Positions 1 through 6,270 of a stretch of DNA of 8,430 nucleotides are shown piece by piece (position 1 is the stretch's first letter; the number at the start of each line of letters is the position of its first letter). The DNA is from Bacillota bacterium (GTDB lineage Bacteria > Bacillota > Clostridia > Tissierellales > Peptoniphilaceae), in NCBI GenBank assembly GCA_023393715.1, contig JAEXCD010000064.1:1-8430 (forward strand), read 5' to 3'. The notes beneath the pieces were generated by a model, which saw nothing but the letters and a program-made list of their open reading frames with translations, was not told the origin of the DNA and did not search any database. Made by a program: the position numbers and the translations under genes.

Positions 1-158
1 CCGACGCGTCCCTCGCCAATCAACGACTTCCATTTTAATGTCCTGACCTCAATACCCCATCTTTGCGCAAGCTCATCGATGGCCTTAAAGCCTACGTTAT
101 GCCGTGTTCCGTCGTAACGCGAACCCGGATTTCCCAAACCGACAATAACGTATCTCAT
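1..158 (-). CDS. pth: Peptidyl-tRNA hydrolase, N-terminal part (cut by window edge)
   Basis: Pth cleaves the ester bond of peptidyl-tRNAs that drop off ribosomes and so recycles tRNA in the cytoplasm. Only the first 52 codons are in the window. The translation begins MRYVIVGLGNPGSRYDGTRH and continues NVGF, the family's opening signature (GLGNPG, then YxxTRHNVGF). Asn10 and the catalytic His20 fall at the same positions as in the E. coli enzyme. The other active-site residues lie beyond the edge. The start overlaps the prs stop codon by one base (TAATG on the minus strand). I see no good Shine-Dalgarno just upstream, so translation is probably coupled to prs. The order glmU-prs-pth matches the Bacillus and Clostridium arrangement, here without a ctc gene between prs and pth. 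Identification is firm; the gene's completeness cannot be judged. Confidence 0.95.
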   Translation of the reverse strand, partial: MRYVIVGLGNPGSRYDGTRHNVGFKAIDELAQRWGIEVRTLKWKSLIGEGRV

Positions 159-1111
159 TAGCGTGTGAAAAGTCCGCTGACGGACTGATTGGTATAGATG
201 CGGCGAATCGCCTCCGCCATCAGGGGTGCAATCGAAACCACCTCCACCTTCGAGCTCATTTTTTCCTTTGAGATCTGAATGGAATCGGTGACGATGCATT
301 TCTTAACCGCAGAGTTTTCGATACGCTCAATCGCCGGGCCGCTCAAAATCGCATGAGAGGCAGTGATGTAGACCTCCGCCGCTCCGCGCTCCTTCAAAAA
401 GTTAGCCGCATTCGTAATCGTCCCCGCGGTATCGATGATGTCGTCGATAATAATGCAGTTTTTGCCTTCGACATTGCCGATGACATCGACAACGGCCGAT
501 TCGTTGGGCTTCGGGCGCACCTTCTCAATGATCGAGATCGGCAATTCGAGCATGTGCGAAAACGCGCGGGCGCGCGTCACGCCGCCCAGATCCGGCGAAA
601 CGACCATCCATTTCGACGGATCGGCGTGCACCATCGGCTCAAAATATTTCGCCAGGAGAGAGCCTGCCTGAAAGTGATCCAGCGGAATGTCGAAATAACC
701 CTGAATTTGTCCGGCGTGCAGATCGAGGGTGATGACGCGGTCGACACCGGCCGAGGTGATGAGATCCGCGACCAGCTTCGCCGTAATCGGCTCACGGCCG
801 CGCGTCTTGCGATCCTGCCGCGCATATCCGTAATAGGGAATCACGAGGTTAATCGTCGCAACCGATGCGCGCTTGAATGCATCGGCAATAATCAGCGCTT
901 CCATCAATGTATCGTTAACCGGATAGGAGGTCGGCTGAATCAGGAACACGTCGAAGCCTCGAACGGTTTCATTAACGGTAACATTGATTTCGCCATCCGC
1001 AAAGCGTCCTACGTGAAGATCGCCCAAACGGACGCCCAGCTCCTGACAGATCTTTTCTGCCAGCGGGCGATTTGACGTCCCCGAAAACACCTTCATACCA
1101 ACGTGATTCAT
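158..1111 (-). CDS. prs: Ribose-phosphate pyrophosphokinase (PRPP synthetase)
   Basis: This enzyme transfers pyrophosphate from ATP to ribose 5-phosphate, giving PRPP for purine, pyrimidine, NAD, His and Trp synthesis. The 317 residues match the usual class I length. Visible motifs in order: RFADGEI (36-42), the ATP-site segment PYYGYARQDRKTRGREPIT (92-110), DLHAGQIQGYFDIP (130-143), SPDLGGVTRAR (172-182), a flexible-loop KVRPKPN with the catalytic-type Lys197 and Arg199, and the PRPP-binding loop DDIIDTAGT (223-231). The ATG at 1111 is preferred over an in-frame ATG five codons later because GGGAGGA lies 7 bases upstream of it. The gene follows glmU by 74 bases and overlaps pth by one base, so it is the middle gene of a leftward operon. 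All key residues look intact. Confidence 0.98.
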   Translation of the reverse strand: MNHVGMKVFSGTSNRPLAEKICQELGVRLGDLHVGRFADGEINVTVNETVRGFDVFLIQPTSYPVNDTLMEALIIADAFKRASVATINLVIPYYGYARQDRKTRGREPITAKLVADLITSAGVDRVITLDLHAGQIQGYFDIPLDHFQAGSLLAKYFEPMVHADPSKWMVVSPDLGGVTRARAFSHMLELPISIIEKVRPKPNESAVVDVIGNVEGKNCIIIDDIIDTAGTITNAANFLKERGAAEVYITASHAILSGPAIERIENSAVKKCIVTDSIQISKEKMSSKVEVVSIAPLMAEAIRRIYTNQSVSGLFTR

Positions 1112-1118
1112 TCTGCTG

Positions 1119-1125
1119 TCCTCCC
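1119..1125 (-). promoter_or_regulatory. Ribosome binding site of prs
   Basis: GGGAGGA on the minus strand, 7 bases before the ATG at 1111. It fixes the prs start at that codon rather than at the later in-frame ATG. The rest of the glmU-prs gap (1126-1185) shows no convincing promoter, terminator or small gene, so prs is probably read through from glmU. Confidence 0.75.
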
Positions 1126-1185
1126 GATTCCCTCTCGATTTTCATTACATGTACTGCCAACCAATGCGCCTGTCCACAGTCGCTT

Positions 1186-2343
1186 TTATTGCTCGTTTTT
1201 CTTCGCCTGGCGAATCGCTTCGTCCCGTTTCTTTTTCCGGGCCGCATAGCCCGGGTGGAATTCCTGAACGGCGCGTTCGATCGACAGGCCGCCCGCCGCG
1301 ACATCCTTTGTAATCGTCGAACCGGCTGCGACAAAGGCTTCCTCCTGAACGGCAACCGGCGCGACCAGATTGGCATTCGAACCGATAAACGCGCGGTCGC
1401 CGACCGTCGAGCGGTGCTTATACGTACCGTCGTAGTTGACAAAGATGACGCCGCAGCCGATATTCACGTTCGAACCGACCTCCGCATCACCGACATAGGC
1501 CAGATGCCCCGCCTTGGTCCCTTCGCCGAGCGACGCGTTCTTCACCTCGACAAAGTTTCCGATATGAACCGCTTTCCCCAAATGCGCATTCGGGCGCAGA
1601 TGCGAATACGGTCCGATATTGGAATCATCCTCCATAACCGATTTTTCGATCAGCGAGCTGTCGATGCGCACGCGATCTCCGATCGTCGAATCGACGATCC
1701 GGCTGTTGGAACGAATAAGGCAATCCGCACCGATGGTCGTCTGTCCCTCGATGCGCACGCTTCCCTGAATCCACGTGCCTTCCCCGATAACGACCTCCGG
1801 CCCGATCGTCACCTGATCCGGAAAGTCAATGCGCACCCCGCGATCCTGATGTGCGCTGTTGATGTGGAAACGAAGGGCTTCCTCGGCCATGGACAGCGTC
1901 TGAAAATCATCGATACACCACGCGTCTGCCTGGACGCAGACCATCTCGGGAAAAAGAGCTTCCACCTTCCCGTAGAAACCGTCGAACGTGTGTTCCGATG
2001 CGAAGGCCGCGCGCGCCTTATGCAGCGACGCGCCGCGCAGTGCAACAATCATCGGATGATTGTAATAGTCCGACATCACAGCCGCGTCCGCTTCCTGCAA
2101 TTCCTCGCGCAAATAGGCATATTCGGAAGGCGCTGCGGATGCTGCGGCCTCGGAAATAAAAAAGACCGTATCCTGCTCCTCCCACGCATCGTCGCGGTCA
2201 AGACGAAGCAAAAGTCCTGCCTCCCGGCATGCGGCCTCTACATAATATGCTGCGGTTTTTCCGATCAGTTCTGCCCCATCTTCCCGATTTTTTGATCGAA
2301 GCGCGTCAAAAAAAGGCGATGGCAAAAGAAATGCCTTTTCCAT
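1186..2343 (-). CDS. glmU: GlmU-like glucosamine-1-phosphate N-acetyltransferase with a reduced N-terminal uridyltransferase domain
   Basis: Normal GlmU (about 456 residues) acetylates glucosamine 1-phosphate and then uridylates it to UDP-GlcNAc, the precursor of peptidoglycan. This protein has 385 residues. The C-terminal left-handed beta-helix (about 171-350) is well kept: LRPNAHLG, FVEVKNA, KAGHLAYVGDAEVG, NVNIG and FVNYDG. Arg250, Lys268, His280 (catalytic base), Tyr283, Asn294, Asn303, Tyr304 and Lys309 all match E. coli GlmU residues at a constant offset of 83. The helical linker before it (about 141-170) also resembles GlmU. The first 140 residues do not: there is no LAAGxGTRM nucleotide loop and no recognisable metal-binding Asp motif. 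I infer acetyltransferase activity without uridyltransferase activity. The ATG at 2343 has AAAGGA about 10 bases upstream and AAGGAG almost touching it; a slightly later start is possible. It is the first gene of the leftward operon with prs and pth. Confidence 0.88.
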   Translation of the reverse strand: MEKAFLLPSPFFDALRSKNREDGAELIGKTAAYYVEAACREAGLLLRLDRDDAWEEQDTVFFISEAAASAAPSEYAYLREELQEADAAVMSDYYNHPMIVALRGASLHKARAAFASEHTFDGFYGKVEALFPEMVCVQADAWCIDDFQTLSMAEEALRFHINSAHQDRGVRIDFPDQVTIGPEVVIGEGTWIQGSVRIEGQTTIGADCLIRSNSRIVDSTIGDRVRIDSSLIEKSVMEDDSNIGPYSHLRPNAHLGKAVHIGNFVEVKNASLGEGTKAGHLAYVGDAEVGSNVNIGCGVIFVNYDGTYKHRSTVGDRAFIGSNANLVAPVAVQEEAFVAAGSTITKDVAAGGLSIERAVQEFHPGYAARKKKRDEAIRQAKKNEQ

Positions 2344-2456
2344 TCTCCTTCATCCTTTCCATATTCACACTGCCTGCTCTCAAGGGTGTGTTTCATCTGT
2401 TCCGGCGCTTCCGCAAACTCTTCAGCCCGCGGCATCTTTTATGTGTCTTCGTTTTC

Positions 2457-2462
2457 ATTATA
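2457..2462 (-). promoter_or_regulatory. glmU: Candidate -10 box of the glmU-prs-pth operon
   Basis: A perfect TATAAT on the minus strand (ATTATA on the plus strand), which would start transcription near 2450. The -35 is weak: the closest candidates are TACCAC at 17-bp spacing or TTGTAC at 20-bp spacing, and both overlap the -10 of the opposite promoter. The call rests on the consensus -10 and its position upstream of the operon. Confidence 0.6.
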
Positions 2463-2480
2463 CACCAGAACAGCCGTTTG

Positions 2481-2489
2481 TGGTACAAT
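2481..2489 (+). promoter_or_regulatory. Candidate extended -10 promoter of the penicillin-binding protein operon
   Basis: TGGTACAAT fits an extended -10 (TGnTATAAT with one mismatch). No good -35 is seen at 17 bp (TACACC), which fits an extended -10 promoter. Transcription would start near 2496, about 60 bases before the ATG at 2557. A TAAAAT at 2523-2528 is a weaker alternative without a suitable -35. Confidence 0.5.
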
Positions 2490-2541
2490 GTTCAAAAAGC
2501 GATTATTTTGCGCTCTAAACGCTAAAATTACACATTTGTGC

Positions 2542-2548
2542 GAGGAGG
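2542..2548 (+). promoter_or_regulatory. Ribosome binding site of the penicillin-binding protein gene
   Basis: GAGGAGG, 8 bases before the ATG at 2557. The reading frame is open upstream to 2386, but this strong site and the membrane-anchor sequence that follows decide the start at 2557. Confidence 0.85.
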
Positions 2549-2556
2549 ACTCTTTC

Positions 2557-5547
2557 ATGTTCAAAAGAGTGAGTATCGGAATATTGAAATTTTTAGGGAT
2601 TCTATTTATCAGTATGCTGATCTTTTTGGCCATCATCTGCGGCTATTTAGCCGGAGCGATGCTGAAGGTCGCTGGCGAATCGCCTGAAATTCACGCAAAG
2701 GATATGCTTGCGAATCTCAAGCAGAGTTCGGTGATCGTCGACCCGAACGGTTCGCTGGTCGAACGCATCGAAACGGAAGAATTTCGCGAAATCGTCCCCT
2801 TTGAAAAGATTCCAAAGCACCTGATAAATGCCTTCATTTGCGCAGAGGACAAGCGCTTTTACGAACACAACGGCATCGACATCTGGGGCATTATGTCTAC
2901 GCTTCGCGACGCGGTATCCGGCGGCGGACAGCGCGGCGCTTCGACCCTGACGATGCAGCTTGCAAGAAATGTATACCTCAGCAACGATGTCGAATGGACG
3001 CGAAAAATTCAGGAAATGTACATCTCCCTGAAAATTGACGAGGAGCTGGAAAAGGACGAGATCCTTGAGGCCTATCTCAACCGCGTATTTTTCGGTCAAA
3101 ACGCCTATGGCGTTCAGGCCGCCGCACAGGTGTACTTCTCTAAAAATGTCTGGGAACTGGATCTGGCGCAGTGCGCGACGCTCGCCGGCGTCGTACAGGC
3201 GCCGAGCGACTATTCCCTTTACGAAACCTACCGCCCCTCCACGGTCACAGATCAGCGCGTCTTAGGCGAAACAACCATTAACGGCGATCGATATATCGCC
3301 GTCTACAATCCGCTCGCCTACGAGCGTTCAAAATACGTCCTCGAGCAAATGCTGAAAAACGGAGCGATTACACAGGAGGAGTACGATCAGGCGATTCAGG
3401 AGGATGTTGCAGCCACCGTCCGTCCGCCGGCAAAACGCGCCGCAAACCTGTCGACTTATTTCACGGATCTCGTAAAGGATCAGGCGATTGTCCTGCTGAT
3501 GGATTCACAGAACATCTCCCGTTCCGAGGCCTCTCAGCTTCTGTACTATGGCGGCCTGACCGTCACGGCGACGGTCGATCTCGAGCTCCAAAGAAAGCTG
3601 GAGGATCAGTTCGCCTCAATGAATACCATTTTGAACGGCGATACCTCCGGAGCGAGCTCGCCGATGAATCTCGAGCTCGATTATGACGATTACGGAAACA
3701 TCGTCAACGACGACGGATATCTCCAGTATTTCCAACGCGGCAACCTCATGACGTCCGATCTGCGCGTATTCATTCCCGATGGACAGTACAGCATCAACGC
3801 CGACGGCAGCCTCACGATTGATTCGCTCCGCATCGATCCCTATTCCGACTATCTGGACTTAGCTGATTTCTACACGGTCGACGAGCAGGGCATCCTGCGC
3901 ACGCACCGCGTCGGCACAATTCCCGTCGAAACGACGCACCTCCTGCGCGATCAGGGCTCCCGCTTTACGCTCAGCGCGGACTTTCTGGCTAAAAACGCCA
4001 ACTTCTACTCGAGCGTCGAAGGCGGAATCGCCCTGAACAAGGACTACTACCAGGTAGATGACACCGGCGTCATGCAGCCGCAGTCCGCCTGCGCCGTCAT
4101 TGAGAACACCACCGGCGAAATCAAAGCGATCGTCGGCGGACGCGAGCAGGAGGGCTATCACTTTCTCAACCGCGCATCAAGCTTCCCCCGGCAGCCGGGC
4201 TCGTCTCTCAAGCCGCTTGCCGTCTATGCCGGCGTTTTGGACAGCGGATACAATCTCGCTTCCACGATGGATGACACGCCTGTCGATGTTCTGGACGGCG
4301 ATGTATGGCCCTACAATGCCTACGGCAGCTACTACGGCATATTGACCGTGCGCAACGCATTAAAGTATTCCTCAAATCCGGTAGCCGTAAAATGGCTCGA
4401 TAAGATTACGGTCAGCGCGAGCAAGGAATACCTGTCCCGCTTCGGCATTATTAACCGGGCTCATCCGGAGCGCGATACCTTTATTGAAGCCAGCGAGGAT
4501 GCCTCCGCCAACGACGAGCATCGCGCACTGGCGCTCGGCTCCGTCACGGAGGGCTTTACACCGCTTACCATGGCCAGCGGATATCAGGCCATCGGCAACA
4601 ACGGACAGCACATCGAAGCGCTCGCCATCTCTTCCATCGTCGGCAGCGACGGGAAGGTTTATTTCAAAAACGAGCATACCGCTACGGAAGCCCTGACCCC
4701 GGAAATTAACTACCAGCTGCTCAGCGCGCTGATGGATGTCGCAAACCAACCCGGATACACGGCGTACAGCCAGATCGACGGCATTGATACCGCCGGAAAA
4801 ACCGGTACGACCGAGGGACGAAGCGACTTATGGTTTATCGGAACGACGCCCTATTACACGACCGCCGTTTGGATGGGCTCCGACAATGCCAACCTGCAGC
4901 TGAGCGGAACCTCGGCCATCCCCGTACAGTTCTACGGCGCACTGACGCGCACCATTCACGAAGGTCTGGAGCCCGCCAGCTTCACGCGCCCTGAGGGCAT
5001 CTTTGAAACAGACGTCTGTACCATTTCGGGGCAGAAGCCGACCGCAGCCTGTGCCGCGGATCCCCGCTATCCCATTATTACGGAAATCGTCAGCGAAAAG
5101 ACCGCGCCAAAGGACAACTGCAAGGCACACGTGTGGCGCGATGTCGATAAGCGAAATAATCTGCTCGCGACGAAGGACACACCGCAGCCGCTGGTAGAGA
5201 CAAAATCGTTCGTACAGCGCCCCACGCCCTACGACCCGTCTGCGTTCGCCGGTATCCTTCCGGATGACTGGGGCTACGAGGCGCCTACCAGGTACAGCGA
5301 CCTGCCGACAAAGATCGACAAAACCGTGGTCACGAACCCCGACGGCTCGAAGACGACGACCACGTATAACGAAAAGTGGGATAAAATCGAGGTCACGGAA
5401 TACAAGGACGGTACAAAGGTGACCGTAGTCACCTCACTGGACGGAACGGTCACGACGACAACGGAAAAACCGACGAAGCCGGTTGCCCCTCAGGCCTCAG
5501 AATCGAGCTCCTCTGAGTCCGGCTCCTCGGAATCCACGTCAGAGTAG
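2557..5547 (+). CDS. Class A penicillin-binding protein (PBP1A-type peptidoglycan glycosyltransferase/transpeptidase)
   Basis: A bifunctional enzyme that polymerises lipid II into glycan strands and cross-links the stem peptides outside the membrane. It has 996 residues: a short cytoplasmic MFKRVS, one membrane anchor (about 7-35), a GT51 glycosyltransferase domain, a linker insertion, a transpeptidase domain and a long tail. GT51 motifs: EDKRFYEH with catalytic Glu97, RGASTLTMQLARN (126-138), RKIQE with second Glu153, and EILEAYLNRVFFGQNAYG (168-185). Transpeptidase motifs: Ser549-x-x-Lys552 in PGSSLKP, Ser605-Ser606-Asn607, and Lys748-Thr-Gly. After TVDLELQ (339-345) about 165 residues pass before the transpeptidase begins at QSACAVIENTTGEIKA (from 509), far more than in short class A enzymes. 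Cys821, Cys832 and Cys855 lie in a conserved-looking post-catalytic module. The tail has DGxxxTxxT repeats and ends Ser/Glu-rich. It heads an operon with the two-component genes downstream. Confidence 0.96.
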   Translation: MFKRVSIGILKFLGILFISMLIFLAIICGYLAGAMLKVAGESPEIHAKDMLANLKQSSVIVDPNGSLVERIETEEFREIVPFEKIPKHLINAFICAEDKRFYEHNGIDIWGIMSTLRDAVSGGGQRGASTLTMQLARNVYLSNDVEWTRKIQEMYISLKIDEELEKDEILEAYLNRVFFGQNAYGVQAAAQVYFSKNVWELDLAQCATLAGVVQAPSDYSLYETYRPSTVTDQRVLGETTINGDRYIAVYNPLAYERSKYVLEQMLKNGAITQEEYDQAIQEDVAATVRPPAKRAANLSTYFTDLVKDQAIVLLMDSQNISRSEASQLLYYGGLTVTATVDLELQRKLEDQFASMNTILNGDTSGASSPMNLELDYDDYGNIVNDDGYLQYFQRGNLMTSDLRVFIPDGQYSINADGSLTIDSLRIDPYSDYLDLADFYTVDEQGILRTHRVGTIPVETTHLLRDQGSRFTLSADFLAKNANFYSSVEGGIALNKDYYQVDDTGVMQPQSACAVIENTTGEIKAIVGGREQEGYHFLNRASSFPRQPGSSLKPLAVYAGVLDSGYNLASTMDDTPVDVLDGDVWPYNAYGSYYGILTVRNALKYSSNPVAVKWLDKITVSASKEYLSRFGIINRAHPERDTFIEASEDASANDEHRALALGSVTEGFTPLTMASGYQAIGNNGQHIEALAISSIVGSDGKVYFKNEHTATEALTPEINYQLLSALMDVANQPGYTAYSQIDGIDTAGKTGTTEGRSDLWFIGTTPYYTTAVWMGSDNANLQLSGTSAIPVQFYGALTRTIHEGLEPASFTRPEGIFETDVCTISGQKPTAACAADPRYPIITEIVSEKTAPKDNCKAHVWRDVDKRNNLLATKDTPQPLVETKSFVQRPTPYDPSAFAGILPDDWGYEAPTRYSDLPTKIDKTVVTNPDGSKTTTTYNEKWDKIEVTEYKDGTKVTVVTSLDGTVTTTTEKPTKPVAPQASESSSSESGSSESTSE

Positions 5548-5556
5548 GAGGCCATC

Positions 5557-6270
5557 ATGGAAGCAAAGTGTATTTTGCTTGTTGAAGACGAACCCGGCAT
5601 TGCCCGGATTGAAGAAAGCTACCTGAAAAATGCAGGCTATCAGGTCCTCCTCGCCAAAGACGGCGAGGAGGCTCTTTATAAATTCCGGAATCAGTCCGTC
5701 GACCTCGTCGTTCTCGATCTCATGCTCCCCAAGCTCCCCGGCGAGCAGGTCTTAGCGGGCATTCGGGCAAACGCCGATACCCCGGTCATCATCGTCAGCG
5801 CAAAATCCGATGAAGAGGATCGCATTACGGGACTTCGCTACGGCGCCGACGACTATTTGACAAAGCCCTTTTCGCCGCGCGAGCTGGTCGAACGCATCCG
5901 CGCCATTCTCCGCCGCACGGAAACGGCCGACGAACCGGTGCGCGCAACGATTGTCGTCACGCTGGACGGGCGCGTCCAAATCAATCTCGAGAGTATGGAG
6001 GTGCTGAAGGACGGCCGTCACATCCATTTCACGCGAAATGAATTTCGTATCCTCAGCACGCTTTTCTGCCACCCGAACAAAATCTTCACCCGCGAGGAAA
6101 TCATTGAATTGACCTTTGGCATGGAATACGAGTCCTTTGATCGCGCCATTGATACGCATATCAAAAACATCCGCCAGAAGCTCGAGGATCAGCCGAAAAA
6201 GCCCGTCTATATCAAAACGGTATACGGCGTGGGTTATAAGGCGGGAGGCTTTAATGAAACTCCGCAATAG
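5557..6270 (+). CDS. OmpR/PhoB-family two-component response regulator
   Basis: A cytoplasmic transcription factor switched on by phosphorylation, 237 residues, a normal length. The receiver domain (about 4-120) has the acidic pair Glu10-Asp11, phospho-acceptor Asp54 in VVLDLMLP, Ser81 and Lys103 in TKPFSPREL. The winged-helix DNA-binding domain (about 130-230) shows HFTRNEFRILSTL, REEIIE, FDRAIDTHIKNIRQKL and the closing IKTVYGVGYKA. The Shine-Dalgarno AGGAGG (5546-5551) overlaps the TAG stop of the penicillin-binding protein gene and sits 5 bases before the ATG, so translation of the two is probably coupled. Its partner is the kinase encoded just downstream. The target genes are not shown by the sequence; autoregulation of this operon is plausible. 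It cannot be assigned confidently to a named regulator such as WalR or VanR. Confidence 0.95.
   Translation: MEAKCILLVEDEPGIARIEESYLKNAGYQVLLAKDGEEALYKFRNQSVDLVVLDLMLPKLPGEQVLAGIRANADTPVIIVSAKSDEEDRITGLRYGADDYLTKPFSPRELVERIRAILRRTETADEPVRATIVVTLDGRVQINLESMEVLKDGRHIHFTRNEFRILSTLFCHPNKIFTREEIIELTFGMEYESFDRAIDTHIKNIRQKLEDQPKKPVYIKTVYGVGYKAGGFNETPQ
6243..6248 (+). promoter_or_regulatory. Ribosome binding site of the histidine kinase gene, inside the response regulator gene
   Basis: GGGAGG, 5 bases before the ATG at 6254 and within the last codons of the regulator gene. It selects 6254 over the open upstream frame (from 6116) and over a later ATG at 6272, and it accounts for the 17-bp gene overlap. 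Confidence 0.8.

Larger units (their letters stand above)
2344..2556. other. Divergent intergenic region between the glmU-like gene and the penicillin-binding protein gene
   Basis: A 213-bp gap between divergently transcribed operons. It holds a candidate promoter for each direction, about 22 bases apart between the two -10 boxes. The predicted leader of the glmU-like mRNA is about 100 bases and that of the penicillin-binding protein mRNA about 60 bases. I see no strong terminator-like hairpin or riboswitch-like structure in either leader. A weak imperfect inverted repeat (CCAGAAC and GTTTGTGG, within about 2465-2483) lies between the two -10 boxes and could be an operator, but this is speculative. 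Confidence 0.7.

Noticed and set aside
353..1075. A 240-codon plus-strand open frame antisense to prs
   Set aside because: It is a shadow of the highly conserved prs gene with no ribosome binding site or family similarity.
1072..2295. A 407-codon open frame on the plus strand, fully antisense to the glmU-like gene
   Set aside because: It is Arg/Asp/Ala/Ile-rich with no recognisable domain, follows the antisense of a codon-biased gene, and the minus strand encodes a clearly conserved GlmU beta-helix.
2265..2435. A 56-codon minus-strand frame (starting MPRAEEFAEAPEQ) in the leader of the glmU-like gene and overlapping its start
   Set aside because: There is no Shine-Dalgarno, the product is unfamiliar, and it overlaps glmU out of frame; probably chance, though a leader peptide cannot be excluded.
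2386..2556. The upstream in-frame extension of the penicillin-binding protein
   Set aside because: It would run through the promoter region, has no ribosome binding site, and the site GAGGAGG plus the membrane anchor place the start at 2557.
6116..6253. An upstream extension of the histidine kinase frame inside the regulator gene
   Set aside because: The extra residues are basic and Ser-rich shadow sequence of the regulator's DNA-binding domain; the GGGAGG at 6243 selects the ATG at 6254.
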